A DNA stretch of 64,000 nucleotides, from NCBI GenBank assembly GCA_021794175.1, contig JAJYRI010000001.1, forward strand, positions 47,983 to 111,982, given 5' to 3'. The notes under the pieces were generated by a model that searched no databases, was not told where the DNA came from, and saw nothing but the letters and a program-made list of their open reading frames with translations. Positions 37,862-47,177 of the stretch are shown in pieces. Within the stretch, counting starts at the first letter, position 1. Every line of letters starts with the position of its first letter. This DNA comes from a bacterium (GTDB lineage Bacteria > Vulcanimicrobiota > Vulcanimicrobiia > Vulcanimicrobiales > Vulcanimicrobiaceae). The position numbers were made by a program, and so were the translations under genes.

Positions 37862-39634
37862 ATGATAACCGCTCGTACCGCGCTCGCGGCGCTCCTCTCC
37901 GGCTCGCTCTTGGTCGCCTGCGGCGGCGGAGGCGGGATCGGCAATATTATCGGCGGCCTTTCGCCGACGCCCGCGCCGACGAGCGCGCCGGGAAGCACGA
38001 GCGTTGGGTATAGTTGTCCGAGCAGCGTGAACGGCACGAGTACCGCGCGCATGGCGGCTTCGCTCGCATCATTCGGCAGCGACGCGATGCGCCGGGCACC
38101 GGCGAAGGAGCAGTCGCAGCCGAGCACGCTTCCGGGTTTACTCGAAGTCGTTCGCAGCGATTCCGGCGCGACGAGTGCGCGCGGGACGCTGTCGACGGCG
38201 ATCGCGCATGTCGGCGGGGACGTGACGCAGCGCTTCCAATTTTCGCATCTCGGCACGAGCGTCGATGTCGTCGCAGTTGATGCGGCGAAGAGCGCGGCGA
38301 TCGCCGCGCAGTTGCGCATGCTCCCCGGCGTGACCAAGGTCGTGCCGATGGGTTTGCGATACACGCAGAGCGTGCTCGCGCCGGTGACGACGAACGACCC
38401 GTATTTCCACGGTTTTCCGGGCTCGAGCGCACCCTATTACGAAGCCGGTAATCCCGCGCCGAGCCCGTCGCCGGGTACGAGTCTGCCGGGGCAGTGGGAC
38501 ATGCACGCGATCTCGCTCGGCCATGCGTGGGCCTATGCAAACGCCGCCGATGCCCCCGTCGGCTATCAGGCTCCCAACGCAACGGGAAATTCGGCAGTGC
38601 GCATTGCGATCGTGGACACCGGCGCCGACGTCACCCATCCCGAGTTGCAATCGAAGGTCGTCTACACGCATTGCTTTATCACCAACATCAATACCGGCGT
38701 TCAATCGAGTTCGAATTACGTCACCGATCTCGACGGCCACGGCACCGATGTTGCGGGGATTGCCGCGTCGGCGGTAGGGAACAGTCTCGGTTTCGTCGGC
38801 TCGGGCGGGAACGTTTCGCTGATCGTCGAGCGCGTCTTCCCCTCACCGCCCTCGAACTGCGCTTCACAATTGGCGAGCAATGCGCAGGCCTGTAGTACCA
38901 GCGCCTCGACCGCCGATATCGCAGCGGCGATCAATGATGCCGTTGCCAACGGCGCGAACGTGGTGAACCTGAGTATCGGTGCGAGTTGCGCCGGCGGTGA
39001 CGATCCGCTCGAAGCGGGCGCGGTCGCAAACGCGCTCGCAGCCGGGGTCGTCGTCGTCGCCGCCTCCGGCAACTCCGGCGGCAGCACGCTCGATGCGCCG
39101 GCCTGCGACACGGGTGTGATCGCGGTTGGCGCGAGCGCGCTCTCCGATGGGTACCCGACCGGCACCTACAGCTCCGGCGCGCCGGGAACGCCGAGCGCTC
39201 CCGTCGAGTACGTCGCCTCGTACTCCAATTATCAGGCCGGCAGCACGACCTGGGGACTCGTCGCCCCCGGCGGCGACCCGGCGAACGTCGGCCCCGGTGT
39301 CGACGATCTCCACTGGATCGAGAATATCTATTCGAGCACGGCGATGGGCGGTGCAACCTGCACTCCCGATTTCGAAGCACCCGCGAGTTCGCAGGGCGAC
39401 TGCCGTATTCTCATCGCCGGTACTTCGCAGGCGACGCCGCATGTTTCGGGCGCAGCGGCTCTGCTACTCTCGGTCAAGCCGAACCTCACGCCGACGCAGG
39501 TACGCAACTATCTCTGTAGCGATGCCTACGTGCTTCCCACCGTCAGTGCTGCGGCGCAAGGCTGCGGGCGGCTCGATATCTACCGCGCGATGGCCGATGC
39601 GCTCGGCGATCCGAATTTACCTGCGGCGCAGTAA
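37862..39634 (+). CDS. S8 (subtilisin-like) peptidase lipoprotein 1
   Basis: 590-residue exported peptidase. The lipobox is LLVACGGGGG (Cys about residue 20), followed by a Pro/Ser-rich spacer. A propeptide-like region (MLPGVTKVVPMG) is followed by the catalytic domain: D252 (AIVDTGADVTHPE), H293 (DGHGTDVAG), N in VVAASGNSGG and S522 (AGTSQATPHVSGAAALLL). Being lipid-anchored it acts outside the cytoplasmic membrane. Tandem with a paralogue 41 bp downstream; probably a nutrient or processing protease. Confidence 0.92.
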   Translation: MITARTALAALLSGSLLVACGGGGGIGNIIGGLSPTPAPTSAPGSTSVGYSCPSSVNGTSTARMAASLASFGSDAMRRAPAKEQSQPSTLPGLLEVVRSDSGATSARGTLSTAIAHVGGDVTQRFQFSHLGTSVDVVAVDAAKSAAIAAQLRMLPGVTKVVPMGLRYTQSVLAPVTTNDPYFHGFPGSSAPYYEAGNPAPSPSPGTSLPGQWDMHAISLGHAWAYANAADAPVGYQAPNATGNSAVRIAIVDTGADVTHPELQSKVVYTHCFITNINTGVQSSSNYVTDLDGHGTDVAGIAASAVGNSLGFVGSGGNVSLIVERVFPSPPSNCASQLASNAQACSTSASTADIAAAINDAVANGANVVNLSIGASCAGGDDPLEAGAVANALAAGVVVVAASGNSGGSTLDAPACDTGVIAVGASALSDGYPTGTYSSGAPGTPSAPVEYVASYSNYQAGSTTWGLVAPGGDPANVGPGVDDLHWIENIYSSTAMGGATCTPDFEAPASSQGDCRILIAGTSQATPHVSGAAALLLSVKPNLTPTQVRNYLCSDAYVLPTVSAAAQGCGRLDIYRAMADALGDPNLPAAQ

Positions 39635-39675
39635 AGGCGCAAAGAGCCGACCGCCTCGGGCGCGAAGGAGCGGCG

Positions 39676-42000
39676 GTGAAGAGAACGAGCGTGCGTGTTT
39701 TTCCGGCTCTTACCTCGCTGATCGCGACCTGCGCGCTGCTGGTCGCCTGCGGCGGCGGCGGTTCCTCGAACCCGGTGCCGACGCCGATGCCGACACCGAC
39801 GCCGGTGCCGACACCGACGATTGCGCCGACACCAGCTCCCGGCTGCTTCGTCCCGGTGACGACGGCGACGCCGACCCCGGGGGCGACACCGGTTCCCGAC
39901 ACACGGCCTTCGCCGACCCCGGCCGCACTCTCGTTTCTCTCGGTGCCGGCCGGCATCTCCGTCAGCGTGAACGGAGCGGCGATCGGCGTGACGCCGACGG
40001 CGACGACGCCGCCCTACGGCGGCAGCGCGAATCCGTTTCCGCAGAGCCAGACGCTCATGGCCGTATCGTTTGCCGGCAGTAGCCCGAATGGGGCCTATGC
40101 GCTCTGCGTGCAGAGTAACGCAAACCCGGCGACGATTCTCTACAACCAGAACGCTGATACCATTGGTAGCATCGGTTCGGTCGCTTCCACCTCGCGCGGC
40201 CCCGCCTCGCTGCCGTTCGTGCGCATGCCGGTGCGACGCACGCTCGCCACCGCTCCGGCAACGCCGATCTCGCAACACGCGACGTTGCTGGAGGTGCGCT
40301 ACGATCCGGCGGCGATCGCAAACGGCAGCGTGCATCCATTCGCGCTTGCAGCGCGCAGCGGAGCGCTGCTCGCTCGCACGATCACCCCGATCGATGCTCC
40401 GGTTCGCAGCGATCTCGTGCGCGTGCCGCTCGGTAGCGCGTCGCTCGTCGCGGCGCGCCTGCGCGCAACGCCCGGCGTGCTGAGCGTGCAATCGGTTCAG
40501 CGGCGCTACCCACTGAACGCCGCGCTCTCACCGGCTCCGAACGACACGTTCTTCGATCCGCTCGATCAATGGGATATGTATCAGATCGGGATGATGCACG
40601 CGTGGAACTACGGGAGCGGTTGGCCGGCCAACGTCGGTTTTGGATTACCGACAACACGCATCGCGGTGCTCGACACCGGGATCGATACCTCGCCGACCAA
40701 CACCTGGGCGCAAGCCGATCTCATCTCGCACATCGGGATCGCCGAAGAGGATGTGACGCCGGTCGGCGGCACGAGCACGGTAACGACGGTTTGCCCGACA
40801 CCGCTGCTTGGGGTCTCCTGCCCGGCGGTGCAAGATAGCGACGGCCATGGGACCAACGTTGCCGGGATCGCTACCGCTGCCGACAATAATGGTGCGGGCT
40901 TCGCCGGCGTCGCCGGCGGCGTCACGCTCGATTTCTACAAGATTTTCTCGGGTTCGGGCGCGAATTCGAGCGCTTCGACCGCCGACGAAGCGACGGCGAT
41001 CTATCATGCCGTCGCAAACGGCGACCGCGTCATCAATCTCAGCCTCGGCGCTCAACCAAACTACGGCCCGGATTTCACCGAGCAGGACGCCGTCGAGTAT
41101 GCGTTGGCGCATAATGTGCTCGTCGTCGCGGCGGCCGGAAACGAACGCAACCAGGGCGTTCAAGGGCTCGATTACCCTGCTGCGTATCCCGGCGTGCTCT
41201 CGGTCGGTGCAACGGCGCTCAACGACAACAACGCCTGCGCGGGCGAGACCTGGCCGAACGTCAGCGCGGCGTGCAGCGCCGCATTACCGAGCGCCGATAC
41301 CCCCGCGCCCGGTGAGTACGTCGCATCGTACTCTAACAGCGGCCCAGGACTCGGCGTAGTAGCTCCCGGCGGAACGGGATCCGCGACGAGCGATACGGAC
41401 GATCTGCATTGGATCAGCAATCTCTACTCGACGACGGGGAGCCCGCCATGCAGTACGCCTGCCACCTGCTACACGTTGATCGCCGGCACATCGATGGCGA
41501 CGCCGCATGTCACCGGCGCGGCGGGGCTCTTGCTCTCGGCGGATCCGAATCTGACGGCCGCGCAACTCGAAGGGCTCATCGACGGCACGGCAGATAATAT
41601 CAACGATCCCAACCAGGGGCATGGGCGGCTCGACGTCTATCGCGCGATGGCGCAACTCGAAAACGATACGACGATCGCTCCAACGCTTCCGGCAAAAACG
41701 CAATTTGTCGCCTTTGCTTACAGCAATAGCGGTGCGGTCAACGCAGCGCCGACGATCGTCGATGCGAACTTTATTTCCGGCGTACCGGTCTCGGCGAACG
41801 GCACGTTCCGCATCGCCGATATCCCCGCCACGGCACCGAACTACCATATTGCGGTTTGGTTCGACGCGAACGGCGATGGGAAGGTCGATGCCGGGGATTA
41901 TTTCGCCGCATCCGGTCTCTGCAGCGCGAGCGCACCGTGCACGAGTGCAAGTGGACTGATACCGACGCTGATTACGTCATCGAGCTTCTCGCTGCCGTAA
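39676..42000 (+). CDS. S8 peptidase lipoprotein 2 with PEGA-like and EF-hand-like parts
   Basis: 774 residues, GTG start after GAAGGAGCGG. Lipobox LLVACGGGG, then a Pro/Thr repeat linker (about residues 34-70) and a PEGA-like domain (VPAGISVSVNGAAIGVTPT, about 92-110). The catalytic triad is D333 (VLDTGIDT), H391 (DGHGTNVAG) and S606 (AGTSMATPHVTGAA). The C-terminus has a DANGDGKVDAGD calcium-binding loop, dockerin-like. Compared with its neighbour it has gained surface-binding and calcium elements, suggesting a different target or placement. Confidence 0.9.
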   Translation: MKRTSVRVFPALTSLIATCALLVACGGGGSSNPVPTPMPTPTPVPTPTIAPTPAPGCFVPVTTATPTPGATPVPDTRPSPTPAALSFLSVPAGISVSVNGAAIGVTPTATTPPYGGSANPFPQSQTLMAVSFAGSSPNGAYALCVQSNANPATILYNQNADTIGSIGSVASTSRGPASLPFVRMPVRRTLATAPATPISQHATLLEVRYDPAAIANGSVHPFALAARSGALLARTITPIDAPVRSDLVRVPLGSASLVAARLRATPGVLSVQSVQRRYPLNAALSPAPNDTFFDPLDQWDMYQIGMMHAWNYGSGWPANVGFGLPTTRIAVLDTGIDTSPTNTWAQADLISHIGIAEEDVTPVGGTSTVTTVCPTPLLGVSCPAVQDSDGHGTNVAGIATAADNNGAGFAGVAGGVTLDFYKIFSGSGANSSASTADEATAIYHAVANGDRVINLSLGAQPNYGPDFTEQDAVEYALAHNVLVVAAAGNERNQGVQGLDYPAAYPGVLSVGATALNDNNACAGETWPNVSAACSAALPSADTPAPGEYVASYSNSGPGLGVVAPGGTGSATSDTDDLHWISNLYSTTGSPPCSTPATCYTLIAGTSMATPHVTGAAGLLLSADPNLTAAQLEGLIDGTADNINDPNQGHGRLDVYRAMAQLENDTTIAPTLPAKTQFVAFAYSNSGAVNAAPTIVDANFISGVPVSANGTFRIADIPATAPNYHIAVWFDANGDGKVDAGDYFAASGLCSASAPCTSASGLIPTLITSSSFSLP
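39775..39837 (+). repeat. Low-complexity CCGACRCC-type repeat coding Pro-Thr linker
   Basis: Short imperfect repeats of CCGACACC/CCGACGCC encode PTPMPTPTPVPTPT. Such tracts slip easily, so linker length may vary between strains. Confidence 0.65.
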
Positions 42001-42020
42001 GGGGGCAGGCCGAGGAGCCG

Positions 42021-42048
42021 GGTTTCGGCGCAGTTACGCGCCGAAACC
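42021..42048. terminator. Perfect 11-bp inverted repeat between convergent genes
   Basis: GGTTTCGGCGC - AGTTAC - GCGCCGAAACC folds as a hairpin on either strand between the second S8 gene (ends 42000) and the oxidoreductase (ends 42034). The oxidoreductase stop codon lies in the loop. No U-run follows on either side, so it is a weak or Rho-assisted terminator. Confidence 0.55.
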
Positions 42049-43083
42049 GACGGCGGCGAGAATGCGTTGGGTGGCGAGCCCGTCGGCGAAGGTCGGAAGT
42101 GCTTGCCCGGCGGCCGGCGTCGCCGCGTTGCCGTCCATCTTTGCCAGCCAGGCGTCGTAGAGTTCCATCATCGGGGGAACGTTGCCGTTGATCGCTGCAA
42201 AACGCGCGTAGCGCGACGGCGCACATTCCAGTTCGTTGGTCTCCTCGTCGTCGACGCTAAAGAGTCGCTGTTCGGTCAAGCCTTTTCCGCTGGAGACCAC
42301 CGTGCGGTTCTCGCCGTGAATCGCAAACGTCAACGAATCGACAGCAGCGGTACCGTCGACGGACAGGCGTGCAACGATCCCCTCGGGGTAGCGAAGCAGT
42401 GCGAAGGCTCCGTCGTCGACATCGCTGATAAATGCACCGTCGGCATCGAAGCGTTCGGCATTTGCCGTACGCAAGGCGCCGACGACCTCGATCGGGAGCA
42501 TGCCGAGCGCAGCATTCGCAGCATCGACGGCATGCGAGAGGATCGCGCCCGCGATGCCGCCGCCGCGCGCGCGTTGGAACCACCATCCACGCGGCCGCAT
42601 CTCCTTCGCGCGTAGGAAACCCATCAGGTGCGTGTATTCGAGCTCGCGGATCGGGTTGAGGTGGCCGTTGGCGATGAGCTCGGCAAGGGCGATGCGTTCG
42701 GGGCGGAAGCGAAATTCATGGGCGATCGCACACGCCGTTCCGGCGGCCTTCTCTGCAGCAACCATCGCCTCGGCTTGCGCGATATCGAGCGCGAAAGGCT
42801 TTTCGCAGAGCACGTGCATCCCGGCACGCAACGATGCGAGCACGTCGTCGTGGTGGGCGAACGGCGGCGAAGCGATGACGACGGCGTCGAGTTTGCAACC
42901 CGCGAGCATCTCGGCGCAGGAGGAGAAGGCGTGCTCGATCTGCCGTTCGGCGGCGATCCGGGCAGCGTTGCGCGGCGAGGCGATGGCCACGACCTCGAAG
43001 CGCGGGTGAGCACGAAGTGCCGGCAGATGCGTGTTCGCACCGAACCCCGTGCCGATGATGCCGACGCGTACCGAAGCGCTCAT
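42034..43083 (-). CDS. Gfo/Idh/MocA-family oxidoreductase
   Basis: 349 residues. The N-terminal Rossmann domain has VGIIGTGFGANTHLPALRAH, then HVLCEKPFALD (the family EKP motif, substrate side) and an alpha/beta C-terminal domain. Members reduce or oxidise sugars, and some reduce imines or biliverdin. Start ATG 43083 overlaps the aminotransferase stop (ATGA). Last gene of the six-gene minus-strand cluster; in context it may act on the aldehyde or amine produced upstream. Confidence 0.87.
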   Translation of the reverse strand: MSASVRVGIIGTGFGANTHLPALRAHPRFEVVAIASPRNAARIAAERQIEHAFSSCAEMLAGCKLDAVVIASPPFAHHDDVLASLRAGMHVLCEKPFALDIAQAEAMVAAEKAAGTACAIAHEFRFRPERIALAELIANGHLNPIRELEYTHLMGFLRAKEMRPRGWWFQRARGGGIAGAILSHAVDAANAALGMLPIEVVGALRTANAERFDADGAFISDVDDGAFALLRYPEGIVARLSVDGTAAVDSLTFAIHGENRTVVSSGKGLTEQRLFSVDDEETNELECAPSRYARFAAINGNVPPMMELYDAWLAKMDGNAATPAAGQALPTFADGLATQRILAAVGFGA

Positions 43084-44381
43084 CGCGCTGCCAGCGCGCG
43101 GTCGAGCAGATCGATCGCGCGGAAGAGTTGTCGTTCGCTTATCACGAGCGGCGGCGTAATTGAGATCACGTTTCCCTCCGGTCCGGCTTGCAGTAGGATA
43201 AGCCCAAGCGATAGCGCGCGCAGGACGGTTTCGTGGGCGATCGCCGCACTCTCGAGTTCGATTCCCCACATCATGCCGCGTCCGCGAATATCGAGAACGC
43301 TTTTGTGGCGATGCAGATTACCGAGCCGTGAGACCATCGTCACGCCGAGTTGTTTTGCTCGTGTGACGAGATCGTTGCGTTCGATCTCGCCGATCGTCGC
43401 GAGGGCGGCCGCGCACGCGAGCGGGTTTCCCAAAAAGGTCGACGTATGCAGCGCTTCACCGTCGGAGAGCGGCCAGGCATTCATCGCGGCCTCGGTTCCG
43501 ACGAGCGCGGCGATCGGCAGCCCCCCGCCCATCGCCTTACCGATGCAGAGCAGATCGGGAACGACGGATTCGCGTTCGCAGGCGAACATCGTTCCGGTGC
43601 GGCCGAAGCCCGTCCAAATTTCATCGACGATGAGTAGGATACCAAGCTCGGTGCAGATCTCGCGCAATCCGCGAAGAAAACCGGTCGGCGGAAGAATGAC
43701 GCCGCCGCGACCTTGGATCGGCTCGACGACCAGCGCCCCGATATCGGCGCGTGCGCGCAGTGCCGCACGGACGCCGTCGAGTGCCGGTGCGGCCTCTTCA
43801 TCGGCGGCGTTTCGGGCGCGTGGGAAATCGAGAAAGAGCGCATTGCCGGCGAGCGCGGCGGCGAAAGGCGCGCGAAAACGTTCGATGCCGGTGACCTCCA
43901 GCGCTCCGAGGCTCAAACCGTGATAGCTATTACGAAAGCTCGCGTGAGCCGGCTTTCCGGTTGCAAGCATCGCGGTTTTCAGTGCTACCTCGATCGCTTC
44001 GGAGCCGGAGGTAGCAAGGTAGGTGCGATTGAGCCCCGCTGGGACGATCGAAGCGATGCGCTCCAAGAGTTCGATGCGAACCTCGCTTGGGTGCACGTCG
44101 CCCATGCTATGTGCGAGGCGCACCACTTGGTCGGCGACCGCCGATGCAACGTAGGGATTGCTATGCCCGATCGCCGCAACGCCGAACGCCGAGGTCAGGT
44201 CGAGATACTCGTTCCCATCGACGTCGGTGACGACCGATCCGAGCGCCGATTCCCAAACGACGGGGAAGCGTTCCTCGATCGCGGTCACGTTGCGCGATTC
44301 GTGCATGCGTAGCCGAGCCAGCAGTTCGACGCTGCGCTTCCCGGGGATAGGTCCGCGTACGTTTTCCAGTGGCTCGCTCAA
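43080..44381 (-). CDS. Class III PLP aminotransferase
   Basis: 433 residues, acetylornithine/4-aminobutyrate/diaminopimelate-type fold I. Signatures: TYLATSGSEAIEVALKTA, D253 in IVDEIWTGFGRTG and the PLP lysine K282 in CIGKAMGGGLPIAAL. The family moves an amino group to an omega-aldehyde or keto acid. It follows a LuxC-like reductase by a 4-bp overlap, which would feed it an aldehyde. Amino donor and final product are unknown. Confidence 0.9.
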   Translation of the reverse strand: MSEPLENVRGPIPGKRSVELLARLRMHESRNVTAIEERFPVVWESALGSVVTDVDGNEYLDLTSAFGVAAIGHSNPYVASAVADQVVRLAHSMGDVHPSEVRIELLERIASIVPAGLNRTYLATSGSEAIEVALKTAMLATGKPAHASFRNSYHGLSLGALEVTGIERFRAPFAAALAGNALFLDFPRARNAADEEAAPALDGVRAALRARADIGALVVEPIQGRGGVILPPTGFLRGLREICTELGILLIVDEIWTGFGRTGTMFACERESVVPDLLCIGKAMGGGLPIAALVGTEAAMNAWPLSDGEALHTSTFLGNPLACAAALATIGEIERNDLVTRAKQLGVTMVSRLGNLHRHKSVLDIRGRGMMWGIELESAAIAHETVLRALSLGLILLQAGPEGNVISITPPLVISERQLFRAIDLLDRALAAR

Positions 44382-45589
44382 TCGCGCTCTCCATCGATAT
44401 CGAGGAAGCGGACGTACTCGGCGATCCGAGGGCGCCCACCATGGTGCGAACGTAACGGCGGGCGTTGCATCTCGCCGAACGGAGTGATGCGAGCGGCACC
44501 GATACGCTGCGCTATTTCCGTGTAGGCGCGCGGAGTCCCGGTCACGCCGAGGGATTCGATCGGCAGGGCATGGCGTTCGACGTAGCCGACGATCTCCTCC
44601 GGGTCATCGACCGGCAACAGAACGACGGTGCGAGGCAAAAAGAGCGGCGGTTCCTGCGTCGGCGGATCGAGCAACGCAAGAAAACCGAGTCGATCATCGC
44701 AGAACGCAGCGCCACGCCCCGCTGCGGCGCGAAATGCGGCGAGGTTCCGCTGTTGCAGCATCGATGCACGCTGCGACGCGGAGCGCTCGCCGACCGGGAA
44801 CTCCGTTGCCGCTTCCTCCATGGCCGCGGCAAAGAGCTCGGCGAGCTCGCGTGGCGGGCAGGCTGCGTTACGCTGAAAGAAGAGGGCGTGCAAGCTCATG
44901 CAGCCCTCGCCTTCATACAGGCTGGCATCGCGCGCGGCGCCGGCGAGGGCGGCGCGGAGATCGGCGGGCGATCCCTGCGTCGCGGCGTCAAGAAAACCGA
45001 TGCTCGTGCGGGAACCGAAACCGATGGTGCGAGCTCTGCCGGCGTAATCGGCGGTCACGCGAGCGACCGTGTCGTCGCTCCCGTAAACGACGATCGCGTC
45101 GACTCCTTGTAGGCGATCCCCTTCGTGCCGGGCATCCCAGGTCGCGATCTCGAGGGCGCTTGCCACTTCGTCGAGCTCCTGCGCGAGACTCTCGGCGAAC
45201 GCCGCGACGAGTCGATCTTCGCGATCCTTCACGAGGACGTCGTTCTTTGCACAGAGCGCAAAGCACATCGCCGGAATCGCGACCCCGATCGTCGTGCGGC
45301 TGGAGAGGATCGCCACGCGTCCAAGCGGGCGTATCCGCGCGGCTGGGCCGTCGAGCGCTCCGGTATCGCCGAGTTCGCGCTCGATCGTTTCGAGGAACGC
45401 ATCGGCGCGCAGCTCGCCGAAGAGCGCGTCGAGCGCAAACTCAACTGCAGGCATGCTATATCCGGTTCGGCCGACGATTTCATCGGTGATGCGGACTCGC
45501 GGTGGAAAATCCGCGTCGCACCAGCGCATCGCTGCATCGCCGATCGCCGTGGCGATCGTGCGCGTCGGTACCGAGGCGAGCGCGGTCAC
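44378..45589 (-). CDS. LuxC-like acyl reductase
   Basis: About 403 residues. It matches the acyl-CoA reductase (LuxC) family: an ALDH-like fold with GRVAILSSRTTIGVAIPA and candidate nucleophile C230 in YEGEGCMSLHALFFQR. LuxC takes an acyl group from a LuxE-type partner and reduces it to the aldehyde with NADPH. Start GTG 45589 shares a base with the LuxE-like stop (TAGTG); a longer frame into that gene is not coding. No luciferase genes are present. Confidence 0.83.
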   Translation of the reverse strand: MTALASVPTRTIATAIGDAAMRWCDADFPPRVRITDEIVGRTGYSMPAVEFALDALFGELRADAFLETIERELGDTGALDGPAARIRPLGRVAILSSRTTIGVAIPAMCFALCAKNDVLVKDREDRLVAAFAESLAQELDEVASALEIATWDARHEGDRLQGVDAIVVYGSDDTVARVTADYAGRARTIGFGSRTSIGFLDAATQGSPADLRAALAGAARDASLYEGEGCMSLHALFFQRNAACPPRELAELFAAAMEEAATEFPVGERSASQRASMLQQRNLAAFRAAAGRGAAFCDDRLGFLALLDPPTQEPPLFLPRTVVLLPVDDPEEIVGYVERHALPIESLGVTGTPRAYTEIAQRIGAARITPFGEMQRPPLRSHHGGRPRIAEYVRFLDIDGERD

Positions 45590-46698
45590 TACCGGCGGAG
45601 ATCCTCTGCATCGAGCGAGCAGCCGCGCAACGGAGCGGTACTCTCGCGCCCGAGCAGGACGATTCCGCCGTCGACTGCAGCCCCGAGATCCTCGGTGAGG
45701 ATTGCAAGACAAGAACTGCGATTTGCGAGGTCGATGTGCGCGAGCGCTCCGATCCTCCCCGGGGCGCAATCGCGCTCGCGTTCGTCGAGAACGCGCGTGC
45801 GCAGCCACGGCGGCGCGGTTTTCACGCGATGCGTCGAACCCGCAACGCTCCGCTGCGAACCGGGCAGATCGTAGTACTGGGAACAGAGCTCGCTCATCCC
45901 GTACTCCGCGACGATGCGCTCTGCGGGGATCCCGAAGGCTCGTACCGTGCGTTCGTAGAGCTCCTCGCGCGCGACACTGCGTTCGCGGCCTTTGAAACCA
46001 CCGGTCTCCATAACGCGCGAGCCTGTCGGAAGCGCGAGGACGATACCGCGTTGCTCCAAGGCGTCTAGGAGATGGAGCAGCGAGAATGCCGTCGTCGCGA
46101 TGCAGAGCGGTTGCGCGCGGTCGCATGCATCGCGTGCGTCGGCGATAAACGCATCGACCAAGAGCCGATCCTCGTCGAGATACCATCCGGTCTCGGCATC
46201 GCCGAACTGCGCGGCGACGCGGCCCATCATGTAGCCGAGCGAGGAGTGCGGACGTTGTGCCGGGTTCGGGAGTAGCAGCAGATAGCGTAGGCGAGCGCCG
46301 TCTTCGAGCATCGCCCGTTCGAACCCGGCGAGGAGCGATGCGTCGTAGAGCCGTCGATTCTCGAGGTAATGCCGGCTCGGTGCACCGACGCTGGTGCCGC
46401 TACTCTCGAAGAGCAACTCGGCGTCTTCAATCGGGAAAGCTGCGATTGCCGCTTCTTTGAACGCGCGTGCCGGAAGCGGCGGGATCGACGTCCATGTCGT
46501 CGGCAGCGCGTTGAGCGAGATCCCGAACCCCGCACAATACGCCGCATACGCCGCGTTGTAGCGCAGCTGGTGCGAGAAAACGGCGATGGCGAGATCGTTA
46601 AATTCCGCTTCGGTCGGTGCACGTCGATGGCGATGCCAGGCTTCGATCGTCGCAAGGATGCGCGTATCGAGCTCCTCGGCTTCGCGTTCTCGGCTCAT
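45589..46698 (-). CDS. LuxE-like acyl-protein synthetase
   Basis: 369 residues of the LuxE / acyl-protein synthetase branch of the adenylate-forming fold. FESSGTSVGAPSRHYL (about residues 97-112) is the nucleotide loop, then RVMETGGFKGR and EYGMSELCSQYYDLPG. The enzyme activates a carboxylate as acyl-AMP and passes it to a LuxC partner. Overlaps the CoA-binding gene by 4 bp and LuxC by 1 bp. Chain length of the substrate unknown. Confidence 0.84.
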   Translation of the reverse strand: MSREREAEELDTRILATIEAWHRHRRAPTEAEFNDLAIAVFSHQLRYNAAYAAYCAGFGISLNALPTTWTSIPPLPARAFKEAAIAAFPIEDAELLFESSGTSVGAPSRHYLENRRLYDASLLAGFERAMLEDGARLRYLLLLPNPAQRPHSSLGYMMGRVAAQFGDAETGWYLDEDRLLVDAFIADARDACDRAQPLCIATTAFSLLHLLDALEQRGIVLALPTGSRVMETGGFKGRERSVAREELYERTVRAFGIPAERIVAEYGMSELCSQYYDLPGSQRSVAGSTHRVKTAPPWLRTRVLDERERDCAPGRIGALAHIDLANRSSCLAILTEDLGAAVDGGIVLLGRESTAPLRGCSLDAEDLRR

Positions 46699-47177
46699 CG
46701 AACTCCGCTGCGACGCGAGGTGATGACGCCGCTGTTGAGCCCGGCGGTCGCAAGGCCCCCGTTAAAACGCGCGATCTCGACCTTCAAGCAACGGTCGACG
46801 ACGACATCGAGACCCGCTGCATCGGCACGAGCGATCGCTTCGTCGTTGATGACGCCGTACTGAAACCAGATCGCTTTTGCACCGATGGCGATGCTCTCTT
46901 CGACGACCGGAAGAACCGAGGCCGGGTTACGAAAAACATCGACGATATCGGGTGCTCCGTGAGCGCGCGCGTACTCGACGAGCGAGGGGTAAGCGCGGAT
47001 GCCGTCGATCTCTTCGACCTTCGGGTTGATCGGGGCGATGGAGAAGAGACCGCCGGTGCGCACGAACGAGAAGACCGTGTAACTCGGACGGAGCGGATCG
47101 CGCGATGCCCCGACCATCGCGACCGTTTTGCTGCGGGCGAGCAATTCGTGCCGTTCTCCGGGTTGCGTCAGGATCAT
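46695..47177 (-). CDS. CoA-binding domain protein (YccU-like)
   Basis: 160-residue single Rossmann domain of the succinyl-CoA-synthetase alpha type: KTVAMVGASRDPLRPSYTVF at the start, IAPINPKVEEIDG and IWFQYGVINDEA. Such proteins bind CoA but have no known reaction. It overlaps metY by 4 bp and luxE-like by 4 bp, so it may present CoA or regulate the neighbouring acyl chemistry. Confidence 0.85.
   Translation of the reverse strand: MILTQPGERHELLARSKTVAMVGASRDPLRPSYTVFSFVRTGGLFSIAPINPKVEEIDGIRAYPSLVEYARAHGAPDIVDVFRNPASVLPVVEESIAIGAKAIWFQYGVINDEAIARADAAGLDVVVDRCLKVEIARFNGGLATAGLNSGVITSRRSGVR

Noticed and set aside
42034..46698. Bioluminescence operon
   Set aside because: LuxC- and LuxE-like genes are present but there is no luxA, luxB or luxD, and the neighbours are an aminotransferase and an oxidoreductase.
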